64,000 bases of DNA from Apoderus coryli. Its lineage: Eukaryota > Arthropoda > Insecta > Coleoptera > Attelabidae. A model generated the notes under the pieces. The model had not been told where the DNA came from. It saw nothing but the letters and a program-made list of their open reading frames with translations, and made no database searches. The position numbers were made by a program, and so were the translations under genes. Shown in pieces: positions 36,313-48,895 of this stretch. The DNA lies in the NCBI GenBank assembly GCA_911728435.2, contig OU452216.1, forward strand, positions 4,538,342 to 4,602,341, written 5' to 3'. Numbering within the stretch: the stretch's first letter is position 1; the number at the start of each line of letters is the position of its first letter.

Positions 36313-37273
36313 ATGACTGGCAGAACTCAGATAGTCCGTTTCAGTGATTTCCTTTCTGACCCTATTTCGGTTTCTTCTGGTGTCCCCCAGGGTTCTCACC
36401 TCGGGCCATTGTTATTTAACTTATTTATAAATGATATCAAGCAGTGTTTCATTCACAGTGAATTCAGGCTCTTCGCCGACGACCTGAAGTGTTACCGGCG
36501 TATTGGAAGTCCCACAGATTGTTATCTTCTGCAGGAGGATGTTGTGAGATTTGTGCATTGGTGTGAGTTGCATGGTATGACTTTAAATGTTTCTAAGTGC
36601 TTTTGCGTAAATTTCAACCGAACCAGGAGACCTCTTTTGTATGAATATTTTGTCGACCATTCAGTCCTAAAATACAAATCTTCGGTCAAGGATCTGGGAG
36701 TTTACCTGGACACTTCCTTGAGCTTTGTGGATCACATCAGGCACTCGACTTCCAGGTCTCTGAAAGTGTTGGGCTTCATAAAGCGTTGCTCGGTTGATTT
36801 CAGTAATGTGAATACTATTAGAATTTTGTTCGCGACGCTCGTCAGACCACATTTGGAGTATGCCTCGGCGGTTTGGACCCCGTCATACGGTTGCCATTCT
36901 GCCCGAGTTGAGAGCGTTCAGCGGCGTTTCCTTAGGTATGTTCACTTTATGCTTGGTCGTCCGCGTCCTATCGATTTTGTGTTCGATTACGGAACTATGA
37001 TGAGCGAGCTGGGGCTTACGACATTCAGCGATCGCAGGGTCGTCAGAGATGTATTATTTGTTGTCCAATATTAATTTTCATGTACCGTCTAGGAACAATA
37101 GATACTCTCACCTTTTCCATGAGGAATTTCACAGTACAAATTACGGAGGAAATAATTTTGTCCCTAGAGTGGCCAGGATGGCGAATTCTTGCTTAAGCGT
37201 TGATTTCTTTGCGCCTATAGGTGAATTTATTCGCCGCCTGAAATGTGAGCGTCGTGACGGCAGTTTTGCGTAA
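36313..37273 (+). pseudogene. 5'-truncated LINE, RT and C-terminus (Jockey-like)
   Basis: VSSGVPQGSHLGPLLFNLFI and RLFADDLKCYRRIG (catalytic FADD intact) are followed by SSVKDLGVYLDTSLSFVDHI and PHLEYASAVWTPSY. A frameshift near 37050-37070 shifts the last ~70 codons (HVPSRNNRYSHLF, NSCLSVDFF) with a stop at 37271-37273. The 3' UTR ends GGACTTTGTCCGTGAATAAA plus AATA repeats at about 37493-37513. The same 3' end occurs in reverse at 54187-54215. RT blocks 1-4 and the endonuclease are missing. Confidence 0.88.
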
Positions 37274-37517
37274 GTCGATCGATGCCTGTTGCGTTGACGA
37301 TCATGGTTTTCCTTTTATTCCTGGCGTGGGTCTTGCGAATAGCTTTAGTATAACTTGAATTATGTTTAAATTGTCTACTTATTGTGTAATTTAGAGTTTC
37401 TAAGGTTTTGTAAAATTGTTGAATTTGTGTAGTATTGCATGGAATTATATTTGTTATATTATATTGTATGCTGTATAAATGGACTTTGTCCGTGAATAAA
37501 TAAATAAATAAATCAAT

Positions 37518-37625
37518 CTTGTTACCGATTTCTTTGAAATCTGGCAGCGTTTTGCTAGAAATAGGGAGCTCATATGGCCCTAACTAGGAGCGATAGATTT
37601 AATAAAAAGGGGCGATAGACTTAAT
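37518..37625 (+). repeat. Dispersed repeat (pair with 13925-14060)
   Basis: Same TTACCGATTTCTTTGAAATC block as near 13930, immediately after the LINE tail. It could be the LINE's target or an independent MITE fragment. Confidence 0.7.
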
Positions 37626-38709
37626 AAAAATTATTGATAATAATTATTCTTAAATATGCATACAATCCTTTGTTCCACCACTTTGTTATACGACACACAT
37701 TACACAAAATTTATGCGATAGATTTATACACACTTTTCATTACTAGTTTTATAAAAAAAAGCTGTTGAAGATGTAAAAATAGAACCAATTAGTATCTCTA
37801 TAGGAACTATGGATAACTTCTGGAAAAATAAAAAGATAACTCAGGACAATTTAAATGATATTGAAATCATTGACCTTCTCAGCCAAACCAACTTCGGGTG
37901 GCGTCCTGCAAATAGCTATGTCCTCATCACTTTGACTAGTTGTTGTTGGCAACATATTTTATACACGAAGGCAAAAAAAGTTGAGTTATTTGATTGTATA
38001 TTATAACTTATGGTTTATTAACGAAGCACATTCCCACAGAGCTGAGTCCTGTGGTTACTGGACTCAGCCGGCGCCTCAATCATCAAATTCCATAGTCGTC
38101 CTGGAAGGTGTTCTTCTTCCTACTAAGTACACAATATACTATTGCGACATAACAATTTGGAAATGGTATAATCTCAAATTCAATGTGACTTCTGAAGCGT
38201 AGTATTTTATCCCATTATGTTCATGCTCATTGTGCAAGTTTAGACGAGTTTCCTTCTAGTTTTCCAATTAATTTACATTCGGTTCGACATGGACGGCAGT
38301 TAAAACTGAAAACAATAAAATAATAACTTGTTACAAATTGGATTGTAATAATTTCGAATAAAACTATTTCAGTTATAGAATGTCATTATTCTAAGCAGTA
38401 TTGTTATAGTATTTAACACTGTTATTAAAGTTTTAAGACCAAACATAACAACGACTTTGAAGTCATTGACATCGTAAATAACCTAGTGAATAAATATGCG
38501 TATTTATATTATGAGAACATATTTTAATAGCCAGCAGAACAATAAAGTTGTCAGTGGTTTGCTGATCTATTATGTTCAGTATAATAATTATTGCAATGCG
38601 TTAATAATAAAATTATTATAATAATAGTAATTTTCTGTCAGATGTACAGAACAAATAATTGCGAAAACATTTTGTTAACAATATTAACAGGACAAAGAAA
38701 ATTCGAGTT
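37626..38709. other. Gene-free stretch
   Basis: Contains a 65-codon open frame (37809-38006, GTG/ATG start, MDNFWKNKKITQDNLNDIEI) with no recognised domain. Otherwise AT-rich without features. Confidence 0.4.
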
Positions 38710-38791
38710 TTAGGACCTTTTATTGTCATCAATTTTTCATATCGAAACTTCAAAAAATTCGAACTGATTTGTTGTTATACAGGGGTAAACA
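38710..38791 (+). repeat. Short dispersed repeat (pair with 3904-3985)
   Basis: See 3904-3985: shared core TTTTTCATATCGAAACTT and GATTTGTTGTTATACAGGGG. Confidence 0.7.
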
Positions 38792-39811
38792 ATTTTCTTA
38801 TTATTATTTCTGTGATTTGTTAAAAAATAAACGTGATCACGCTAATTTATTCGAGATAAGTTTAATATTCCACAGCAAGTACAAAAAATAGAGTGATTAT
38901 CAAAATATTCACATTTAGGTTTTATGTCGCGGCAGGCTTAGAGATCGTCATCGGGCACCGGCATGACAGTTTGTAGTTGTTGAATTCATTATCTGTCAAA
39001 ATGAGAGATCTTAGCGAGATAGAAGTCACTCGTGCTATAGCTATATCTTGTAGTGATACTCGGAAGACTTACAGCACCAAGATATATATATACATGTAAG
39101 AAAACAAGAAATTTTGAATAACAACTTTATATTTTCCAATAAACCAGATTAATTTAATAAAATCAGAATATAATATCAATTATGGCATCCGTTCTATATG
39201 CCGGCCCAAGAATAAGTGTTCCTTTCTTTTTACCAAGAGTCCTTTCTTTCCTACTCTATAAATCTACTATAATATAAACACACAAAAGTAGAACAAGTAA
39301 CTCACTTAATATTATGGAACAGATAACAAATAGTTATTCCCAGCCTATAAACTAAAAATATTTGTTAGACACGTCTGGTAATAAATTGTCTTTAAGAGTC
39401 ACATGAACCGTTGACACGTTAAGGTATTCTTACATACACGTATGTATGCTCGATCATCCCCTCTATACCCAAGGCCAATACGAGCCATTTCAGAGAAACG
39501 CTATGCATATGGCTTAAAAGTTATGATAATTTTTGTGAAATTTTAACATTAAATAGTGGTTTGTGTTACATTCAAAGGCTTCTGAAAAACTCTGAGGTAA
39601 GTATATATCAATATGCAAGTTTTGTTGACGAGGTTTATGGTTAAATAATAATACCTGATAATAAAACTGGTTTATTTACTTGTTTTTACATAACCTTTAA
39701 ACTGTATGAAAATATTTGCTTTTCGGGTATCTACGGACACATATATTTCGGATAGCCGCGGACACTACTAACTAAAAAAAAATGTTTTTTAAATTGATTC
39801 AGAATAATAAA
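38792..39811. other. Gene-free stretch upstream of the pogo-like gene
   Basis: Mostly AT-rich. At 39723-39768 the words CGGGTATCTACGGACAC and CGGATAGCCGCGGACAC form a direct repeat close upstream of the transposase start. They resemble CGGTTACCCCCGGACA at the right end (41961-41987), so they are candidate subterminal binding repeats of that transposon. The matching outermost left end was not found. Confidence 0.45.
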
Positions 39812-41731
39812 ATGGCCAACCGCACAACGAATCGAGGTTCTTGGTCAGAGCAAATTATGCTTCAAGCTATTTGATACGTAGTGGACGAACACCACAGTAT
39901 TCGAGAGGGAGCAGAGAGGTATGGGGTTCCAAAAAGTAGTCTTGGTGATCGAGTCACAAAGCCTCGCAAAGGTTTAGAAATTACAACCAAACCCAAACTC
40001 AGAAGATTTACTTCGACCTTTACGTCAGAGTACGAGAATATTCTAGTTCAGCATATTAAAGATATGGAAAGTAGGTTAATGCCATTCACCAAAAAAGAAT
40101 TTCTTCTGCTTGCCTTTGAACTTGCTGTTAATTTAAAAGTTGACCATAGATTTAATACAGATAAGAAATCCGCTGGAAAAGATTTTTATTACCAATTTTT
40201 AAAGCGTCACCCTGATTTATCGTTATGGTTACCAGAGGCGACTAGCTTGGCCCGAGCTGTTGCGTTCAATAAAGTCCAAGTCGACTTATTTTACGACAAA
40301 CTAGATTTGCTGATGAAATCTTACAACTTTTCACCTTCTTGCATACATAATGCCGATGAAACTGGTGTATCATGCGTTCAAAAACACCAAAAAGTACTGG
40401 CCCAAACAGGGCGAAAGCAAGTTGGCAAACTGACTTCAGCTGAGCGAGGCCAGAACGTGACTGTAATGGTGTGTATGAATGTAACTGGACTATTTATTCC
40501 TCCTCTACTGATATTCAAACGAATGAGGATGAATGACAGATTGATGTTTGGAGCTCCTGAAGAAGCTGTTGGGGTAGCACAGCCCAATGGTTGGATAGAT
40601 AGCAATGTTTTTTTAACGTGGTTAAAACATTTTGTGAAATATGCCAAGCCAAGCTAATCCAGTTTTACTAATTCTGGATGGTAATAGTAGCCATAAGGAT
40701 TTGCAAGTTGTTCTATTTGCGCGTGAAAATAATATTCATCTTCTTAGCACTCCGCCACATACAACGCACAAACTACAACCATTAGATCGGACTTTTATGA
40801 AGCCATTCAAAAATTCTTATAATGAAGCATGTGCGTTATGGATGAGACAACATCCTGGTTCAAGGATTGGGCAATTTGATATCTCAGGCCTTGTTTCACA
40901 CGCATTCACACGATGCGCTCGCCTGGAAATTGCACAAAAAGGATTTCAGTGTACTGGAATACATCCTTTCAATAGACACGTCTTTTCAGAACTTGACTTT
41001 CTGCCTTCACAAATGACCGAAATTTCCGAAGAAAGTGCCAAAAGTATTAATCAGAACCAACAAATTTTCCCATCTGAAGTTCGAACATCTTCTTGCAGCA
41101 GCAATTCTACCACCACTTTGAACAATGTAGCAAAAAATAAGCTACCTACAGAATATGTGTCTGTGGAGCAAATACCTGTATCCGGCGAAACTGATCCAAT
41201 GCCCTCCTGTAGTCATGATTCTCCAAATATTTCTAAAACTATAAATATTGAAGGAAAAAATAAACCAGTTGAAGAAACACATGACCATCCATTTATAGTT
41301 CCTAAGACTCCAACGACAAAACAACAAAGCAGTGAGAATCTATTTGCTTCGCCAATTTCTCCAGATGCCCGAAAAATTATCAGTGTATTGGAGAAAATTT
41401 CTCCGGTTCCTGACTGTGCTCAAAAGAGAATTGAAGGTAGAAAGAGGAGAACAGAGAGGAGTGAAATCCTGACATCATCACCTTTTAAAGACGCTTTAGA
41501 GCAGAAGCAAAATTCACAAAAAGAAAAAGCAGCTGGCTTAGAATTAAAACGAGCAACTAAAAAATAAGTTCTGCAAAAAATAAATCTGCCAAAGAATCAG
41601 TGGCTTGCTTGGTGTGCTATGAAACTTTTGACGAAGACTGGATACAATGTTTCAAGTGCAAAAATTGGGCCCATGAGGAATGTGCAGATATTCCACTGTC
41701 TTGTCAGAATTATGTTTGTGACTTTTGTTGA
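39812..41731 (+). pseudogene. Nearly intact pogo-like (jerky/Tigger type) transposase gene
   Basis: The reading starts at ATG 39812. N-terminal psq-like HTH: EGAERYGVPKSSLGDRV. Then a CENP-B-like second HTH region (KEFLLLAFELAVNLKV, KDFYYQFLKRHPDLSLWLPE). The DDE domain has NADETGVSC (Asp 1), LLILDGNSSHKD (Asp 2) and THKLQPLDRTFMKPFK (Asp 3), all intact. A long Ser/Thr/Lys-rich linker leads to a PHD-like finger CLVCYETFDEDW...CFKCKNWAHEEC...YVCDFC, with stop TGA at 41729-41731. Three lesions break it: TGA at 39872-39874, a frameshift near 40650 in a CCAAG repeat, and a frameshift near 41566. The order HTH-DDE-PHD is typical of insect pogo-like proteins. Confidence 0.93.
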
Positions 41732-41960
41732 GCTTCATAATAAGTTATTTAAGTTTTTTATACTCGTCCGGGGTTACCCTCCATGTTTTTACTGTAATAA
41801 GAATACACGTTTTTTTTAAAGGACTATAAATGTTGTTTTATTAATTTTTAATACATATTTATTCCATATTGACATTAGATAAGGGTTTTAATTTTGGTTA
41901 ACATACCTGATCATATTATTATGCGCACATTTTTTTAGAAAAACACTTTTTTGCTTAAAT

Positions 41961-41987
41961 GTCCGGGGGTAACCGAACTTCCCCTAC
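41961..41987. repeat. Candidate right terminal repeat of the pogo-like element
   Basis: Read inward from 41987 it is TAGGGGAAGTTCGGTTACCC and continues CCGGACA. The TAGGGGAA start matches the TA-flanked ends of the pogo-like element at 5622-7380. A second CCGGGGTTACCC word at about 41769 may be subterminal. The left partner is not seen. Confidence 0.5.
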
Positions 41988-42034
41988 ACAAAAGTGTTCC
42001 TTTAATTTTTTTGAGCAGTGTAGTTGATTTTTTT

Positions 42035-42290
42035 TTCAGTTTTATTATAAAATTTAGTTTGCCCCCTTTTCTACAATTTACGAACGCCTATGTAAATAAA
42101 ATTGTTATGCTGCATGTTTTAGGTTATTATATATCAAAGCTATATATAATTAGCCAATTTTTCTGTTACAATTGGGACATTTTTTTTTCGTTTTTGCCCC
42201 TTTTTGCACTATTTTCGAACGCCTCTGTGAACCAGTTCATTTATGTAACCTTTTTTAGGTTATATTCTATCAAACTATGAAAAATCAGCT
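42035..42290 (+). repeat. Two tandem diverged units of about 125 bp
   Basis: Unit 1 (about 42035-42160) and unit 2 (about 42165-42290) share in order: TTGCCCC, TACGAACGCCTATG / TTCGAACGCCTCTG, GTTTTAGGTTAT / TTTTTTAGGTTAT and ATATCAAA. Non-coding, AT-rich. Confidence 0.6.
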
Positions 42291-43387
42291 CCTTGCCATG
42301 TCCAATAGTATTTTTGTACCAAATTTGGTTAAAATCTGTTTTTGCATCTTTTGAAACATATTTTAAATAGGGTAACTACCAAGTGGCATTCAATTTTATT
42401 AGTTATTTTGAAAACCCTATTTACAGGGGTATTCATTTTATTTGAGACACTCTGTATATACTTTTTGTATTTGTTTTTATAATAGGAAGCAAGTAGTAAG
42501 AACTGTGAGGTATTATTCAATGTTTTATTGATTGCAGTGCCGAAATCTTACTGAAGTTGATGAAACGTTGCATTCTCCAAAGAGGCTTGACATGATTTAA
42601 AATGAAAAATATTTATTAAATTTTTGTTATTTTTCTTGAACCTTGTGAAAAAAGCAGTAGCAAATTAAATTATTCACAAATGTGCTACATTTACCATCAA
42701 CATCTGCTCAATGTCATTTTGGTACATTGATCTTTGAATTATTGATATATTATGTAAATATTTTTTCATTTCCTGCTTTTTAGAAATTCGGTTTATTCAC
42801 ACAACAAAAAATATTTACGTTGTTCTAACCGAAAATACGCAGATCTCAATTTTTAGTATCTACATTATGGCGAGTTCAATGACTTCCGCGCTTGTATATT
42901 AATTTAATTAACACTAAGCAGGCTCATGATATCATAGTACACTTGACATTCTTAAACTTTTCAATTAAAGTAGAGTCTTCTTCACACAGCGCATATGAAC
43001 TATAATTCTGTTTATAGCGAATGAGCGGTGCTTTTAGCATAATTTCTTCAAATACCCTTCAGTGCGGCCTCGAAATCACATCAATTTTTATTAACTCGAT
43101 TATATTTCTACATATGAAATAATAGCCCAAATGACTCATATAAAACAGAGTTCTGTAATGAGGTCTTTAATAAAAAAAAATACGCTTCGTATATCTAAAT
43201 ATTAAAATTATCAGGAGCTGCGTCAAGAAGAAAGAAGAATGGAATTTTGCTTCACATAATTTGAAATCATCAACCATAATCGTGAAATACTACAAAAAAT
43301 TCACAGATAAAATTATCGATATTGGAGCCTTTACCGTAGTTCAAGAACACAGAGACCACAATCAGGAAATATCTGGGTCGGTATAAT
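42291..43387. other. Gene-free stretch
   Basis: No coding region. GAGACACTCTGTATATAC at about 42440-42458 looks like a decayed terminal motif of the TACAGGGTGT type. Confidence 0.4.
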
Positions 43388-43670
43388 CCGAACAAATATC
43401 TTCAATTGCTTCAAGAGAAGATATTGTCAGCATTACAAGCAATAAATGTGAATAATGTGATTTATCAACACGACGGCGCTCCAGCCCATTATTCAAGGGA
43501 AGTTAGAACTTTTTTACATCAAATTTGGCAGGGGAGTGCCAATTAACTGGCCACCTCGATCTCCTGATTTATTTCCTAATGATTTTTGTGCTGGGGACCT
43601 TTAAAATCTATAGTTTTTAACGGAGATGTAAGGTGTAGAGACGAACTCGTTTCCGACTGCTTGGAACATT
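43388..43670 (+). pseudogene. Mariner-superfamily transposase fragment
   Basis: PNKYLQLLQEKILSALQAIN, then VIYQHDGAPAHYSREVRTFL supplies the second catalytic Asp (HDGAPAH). After a frameshift near 43530, NWPPRSPDLFPNDF holds the third Asp, and GDVRCRDELVSDCLEH is the C-terminal part. It belongs to the same 'DGAPAHxxR / WPPRSPDL' family as 16333-17017 and 47086-48091. The N-terminus and first Asp are lost. Confidence 0.8.
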
Positions 43671-44601
43671 AGTTTTCTTGATGAAGTTTCGTGAGTTTTT
43701 ACTATCAGAGATACATAACTTGGGGAAACACCGAATTTTGCAGCAACATCAATTTTTTTTGCAGCCTTTATCAACTTTTCCCAAAACTTTAATTTTCTCA
43801 GCTAAACTTAAACACACAGGCTTACTTGATTCTTAAAGAAAAACCAACTGATCCTAAATTTGCGATTTACTAGGCCTCGACTACAAAATGGGTTAGGAAT
43901 TTTCCAGGTGTCTCACAGAAATCTACCAGCTTTGTTGCCTACCATTAGGCGTTATGAACGCGTTAGGAACATTTTCAAAAGAATGCGATATAAAATGTAA
44001 ATGGGAAACCCGAAAATGGCAAGATCTCAATAAATGCATAAGTCCGGTAAAAATTTTATTATATATAGAGTGCTACTCATTTTAAAGATTCACTATATGC
44101 AGGGCTTTTTACATTAAATTTCATTAAAATTGTCATGAAAAATTGCACTGTTAAGAGTTTTTCACTATGAAACAGTGACGACTGTACCTTTTATAATCGT
44201 TTAATTTATTTCATGCAAGTCAATAGAGGAATTTTAGAAAATTTGTTTTAAATTTATGTTTATTAATATTTACTTTTTATTTCTTTTATTAATATAGTTT
44301 TTAAAATTTTCTGTTTTTAATTTTAACATATTTTGTGCACAAACAAAAAATATTTCAGTAATTAACATAAAATCGACTGAAATGATTAATACTGGAAATT
44401 GTGATAATGATTATGTCACTCAAAGATAGGCATGCCAAATTTTACATTTAAAAGTTGTTCTCAGTTATAATAGCAATGCAGAGTCGCCCTAGTCTCTTCT
44501 TAGTTTTGGTAATAATTTTTTCGCGCAAAAAGTAATACTTCAGAATCAGAAGTCGACTGCGTGGGAATCTCAAAAGTCACACCCTCGTATTATTATTTAT
44601 G
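43671..44601. other. Gene-free stretch
   Basis: No supported gene. The end at about 44068 (TATATAGAGTGCTACTCATT) could be the outer end of the decayed element containing the preceding transposase fragment, but no convincing partner was found. Confidence 0.4.
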
Positions 44602-45336
44602 TTTTAGTAGATTTTTAAAAAAAATCTAACTATTCAGGAGATCGACACAACCGAAATTTTGAAAAATTTTTATGCAGTACTTCATTTTATGACCCCTGGA
44701 TCCTAAAAATGACCTCAGTTCAAAAGTTTATATATCTATATATATATATATATATATATGGGATATAGAAACTTTGCGTCACGTTCTAGGCCGCATTTTT
44801 TGACCAATCGAAACAAAATTTGATTAAAAAATCGGCTAGGTCATGGAATCGCGTGAGTTCGTTGGCGATTGAAATCGGAGAGCTAATTTCAGAATGGCGG
44901 CCTGTCAAAGTTTTAAAATAATCATATTTTTTTCGTTGTTAATAGAAAATAACGATGTTACATATCAAATGATAGAGCACTTAAATCTCTACAATATTTA
45001 TTTGGAGAGTTTTTCCATCGCTGGCATATTTAAGTAAATGTAAGTCAATATAAAGTAACAAAAAATAAAAAAATATCATCACCCGCTATACCTGTAATTA
45101 TTTTGACAAATAAACACCTGTGAAATAACAATAAGACCGTACTTACGTATGTATTATAGTATAACTGGTATTTCAGTTAAAATAACTGTCAATATGACAC
45201 GTTGGTTATATTTGGCGAATGTCAGAATATTCCATTATTTGTTTATTAATAGTGGGTGTCAGTGGTAGACTAAGTATAAATAAAATACATAAATCAAAAA
45301 TCTACTTTTCCGACTGGCTGCCATCGGGATTTTTTT
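44602..45336 (-). repeat. 735-bp dispersed repeat, inverted copy of 6116-6842
   Basis: Nearly full-length reverse-complement match to 6116-6842. The (TA)n tract at about 44728-44758 is longer here. Differences are scattered substitutions and small indels, so the two copies are diverged but share both ends, supporting a discrete mobile unit. Confidence 0.85.
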
Positions 45337-45956
45337 GATCCTCACACATTTAATTAGGTGTATATATTCAAAATTTTTCATGCTGAGTTAAAACAATAGC
45401 GCCGAGTGAAAAAGATGCTTCTATTATTTATTATAATTAATTTGTATACTAAATGCAGATCCGCCGGACATTTTGGAATTTACTAAACTTTGCATGAGCT
45501 TATTAAATATTATACTCAATGTAACATGTTCTATTACAAAATGTATTAACGTACGAATGCTTCCAACAACATTCTGCAGCTTAACCACCACAGCCGAGCT
45601 CGTTCTTCATTATCCTTAAAACTGCATATTATTATTATTATGTTGCTAAACTTCTTACGTAATTTTCTTATAATAATGTTCTGACGAAATATGCTATGGA
45701 ATTACCGTATCCATCCAACTACATTTTGTGCAAGGGAATACAGTATCTTACTAGGCTTCCCCATATAGGAATTTTCTTTGTTAATCTCAGCCACAATATA
45801 CAAAATTAAACCTTATAAATATTCTGGAAACGCGTGCTATTCCCATTTTAGATTAAAATTTTAATTTAACCCATCGGGAAACGCGTTGGAACTAAGTTTT
45901 ACATGTTTTAACGTTTGTTAGGGAAAAATAATTAATTGAGAGTCACTAAACTATTA
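45337..45956. other. Gene-free stretch
   Basis: AT-rich with no recognised feature. Confidence 0.4.
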
Positions 45957-48652
45957 TTCATTATGGTTGCAACAAACGAAAACTGGAGAGTCCTGAAAAC
46001 CATTCAAGCATTTTTGCCCATGTCCGCAAATGCTTATCGAGATACAGGGTATCCAAATTTAGTGGTCAAATTAGCTTTTTTGTCCATTTTGCAAAAACTA
46101 GCTAACCGATGATTTTCATTAACTGTTCATTGGCGTAGATATAGGGGGCATTTGGGTAAATTTTACACATATACATTAATTAAAGACAGCTTTGACATGC
46201 TTCATTATTTTAAATTATTACTTTTTTAAAAAGAGCAACTTATAAGCTACGATAAAGTTAATTACGTCGATGTTGTGGTTTCTACAAATTTTTATGAGAA
46301 CCGAGATAAATTACAAGTTAATGGTAGATTTAAATTAAAATAACGTTTACCAGAAATCAAAATCAAAATTTAACAGGTGGTTGGTAGCCCCCATATACTT
46401 ATTCATTTTGAGCACTAAAAGTATTCGCGGTATCTTGGTTAATTTCGATTATGCAGTTTTATTATCTTGCTAGGAATTAACCCAGGTTCACCGTCATCTT
46501 TACTGTCACTAAATTTTTAGTAAGCAATTTGTATCTCATTTACTGAAATAGGTTCTGTTTATATTTATTTAGTACAGACCTATTCATGACTGTTTGTAAT
46601 TTTGAATAATAATATCTGATATTTAATATAACGATATACATTTTAACCTCTGTTTCGACTTATATACCTACCTTGAGTTGTTCATAATTTTGGATTTCAT
46701 TTAGTGCCGAATTCGACAATATATATGTAAATTTGTTCATGGAGTTTGCCTGTGAAGGGTTAGTGTGTGCTCGGATAGGTGGGCTATATGAATGGTTATT
46801 CCCCTAGTGCCTAGGATCAAGTAATCGCTAGATAGATTTCATGATTTAAGGTCAGCGAATGGTATACGTGACTTGGAGATGTAAAACTCAATCATTGTGG
46901 CGCCCAGTTTTATAACATCGTAGATCCCAGCCCTTCTCCATTGGGCTGCCGGTCATCGCTAAGTCAGGCGTCTGGTAGATCCTCATTTAGTTCACAGGAA
47001 TAACTACTGAAATATTTCTATGGCTAAACTATGAATATGACCAACCACTTATCTTGATAAAGCCAAGCCTTATATAAATAATTAAATAAAAATTCGCCAC
47101 ATAGGCGCTCCGTCATGTTGATGCCACATGTTTTGAACAATATTCAGAGGTACATCCTCAATAAATTCGAGTAGGCGGTTTTGTCGAAAAAGACTGTATT
47201 GATTTGAGTTTAAATGCTCATCAATTACGAACAACGGCAATAATTGTTAAGCATGCCACCCCAAACATTGATACTAAAACGTTCCTGAAAATTTCGCGGC
47301 CTAATAGCACTAGGGTTGCTTAAAGACCATACATATTCATTATGGTTTGTATGTATGCCATATTTCTAGTAAAAGTTGCTTCATCTGACCAGAGCACATT
47401 CTCTAAAAATCTTTCATCTTCTTGATACTTACCAAGAACTTAATTACAAAATAGTAGGCGCCTTTCATGGTCTCAAGGATGTAGGGCCTGGACATCTTGA
47501 AGATGATAGGTATACAGCATTTCTCGATTTAATACTCTCCAAACAGTTGTTTTAGATAATGCCAATTGAGTTGATATTCTTCTAGTGCTTATTTTCGGAT
47601 CGTCTAAAACTAAATCCACTATGTTTTCTTCAGTTTGAATATTTTTTGAGACGATACGGTCGTTCGTTAACTCTAGATTAAATGCTCTCTGTCGTTCTAA
47701 GCCTGTGAAATGTAACCGTAAATGTTTTGTGATACGGATGACGTCTATTAGGATACCTAGTTTGGTATTCTCGGGTCGCTGCTCTTGTATTTACATTGCA
47801 CACACCATAACAAAACCATGGAATAATAAATACTATAAGAAGCTCCACTAGACGCTGAAAACGGCATCGATCGTCGTATTCCCAGCTACATTTCTGGCCC
47901 GCTACTATGTTCTACTATATCTATATATACTATAAGATATGTGCGCTCACCAACAATTTGAAGTGGTTGTAGAAAGTGCGGCGAATTGCTTTTAAGACAG
48001 AGAGATCAAAGGTACCGCCACGAGGTGAAGTAACTGTATATAAACTGTGACAAAACACCATATCTGCATACTCCTCAATTGAAAAACTCATTTTAAGTTA
48101 GAAAAAAACATTCGCAATATTAAAAGCAACTACGAAATAATAAAACAATTTTAACTAATTTAAATTTGTTGCTGTCAATTTTTTTTTATTGTCGCAAAAT
48201 TCGTTTTCCATGACAATTTGGTTTTTCATTTGGTTTTCTGGTAAACGTTATTTTGATTTAATTCTACCATTAACTTTAGCAATTTATCGGTTTCTATAAA
48301 AATAATAGAAATCATAACATCGACGTAATTTCCTTTATTGTAGCTTATAGGTTGCTCTTTTTAAAAAAGTAATAATTTAAAATAATGACGCTTGTCAAAG
48401 CTGTCTTTAATTAATTTATGTGTAAAATTTACCCAAATGCCCCCTATATCTAGGCCAATGAACAGTTAATGTAAACTTTGGTCAAAATCGGTTAGCTAGT
48501 TTTTGAGAAATGAACAAAAAAGTTAATATGACCACTAAATTTGGACACCCTGTATCTCGATAACGAAGCATTTGCGGACATGGGTTCAATTGCAAAAAAT
48601 ATTCAAATTACTTTCAGGAATCTCCAGTTTTCGTTTGTTGCAACCATAATGA
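45957..48652 (-). mobile_element. Long-inverted-repeat mariner-superfamily element (second)
   Basis: The arms 45957-46370 and about 48238-48652 are inverted copies of ~400 bp. Outermost they read CATTATGGTTGCAACAAACG. The motif TACAGGGTATCC / GGACACCCTGTATC sits inside the arms (46043 and 48544), not at their tip. A transposase relic on the minus strand occupies 47086-48091. The arms include the phrase GCCCCCTATATCTA next to AATGAACAGTTAAT, shared on both sides. Confidence 0.83.
47086..48091 (-). pseudogene. Mariner-superfamily transposase relic
   Basis: The minus strand starts ATG at 48091-48089 with MSFSIEEYADMVF, the 'YxxEExADMIxxYGE' start of this family. Unrelated sequence follows (about 47830-48050). 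It resumes with NIVDLVLDDPKISTRRISTQ, then LSKTTVWRVLNREMLYTYHL, QDVQALHPE and, near 47100, LLEFIEDVPLNIVQNMWHQH leading to DGAP (second catalytic Asp). Several stops and frameshifts interrupt it. The C-terminal catalytic segment beyond DGAP is not recognisable. Confidence 0.82.
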
Positions 48653-48895
48653 AACACACTGTACCTATAGGGTGTTACAGAATGTTACGAGAATTAAAGG
48701 TCTTCTTAACATATCAAAAAATAAACTGTTGCCCTCGAGCTCTCCATATTTAAGTGGAAAAGCAATATTTTCGTTAGTTTCGAGAGTTTGTCTCTCAACC
48801 CCAATACTTTCACCAAACGGCCGTTTCGTCGATCCACGACTCATCATTGGTGATCAGTCAGTAGTTGACAGCCAAACTCCCTAAATTCTGTCCTA
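48653..48895. other. Spacer between two inverted-repeat elements
   Basis: Under 300 bp; contains TATAGGGTGTTAC near 48667 and no coding content. Confidence 0.4.

Noticed and set aside
41951..42280. 109-codon hydrophobic open frame suggesting a membrane protein
   Set aside because: Phe/Leu/Ile richness reflects the T-rich tandem repeat at 42035-42290, and the frame begins inside a candidate transposon terminus.
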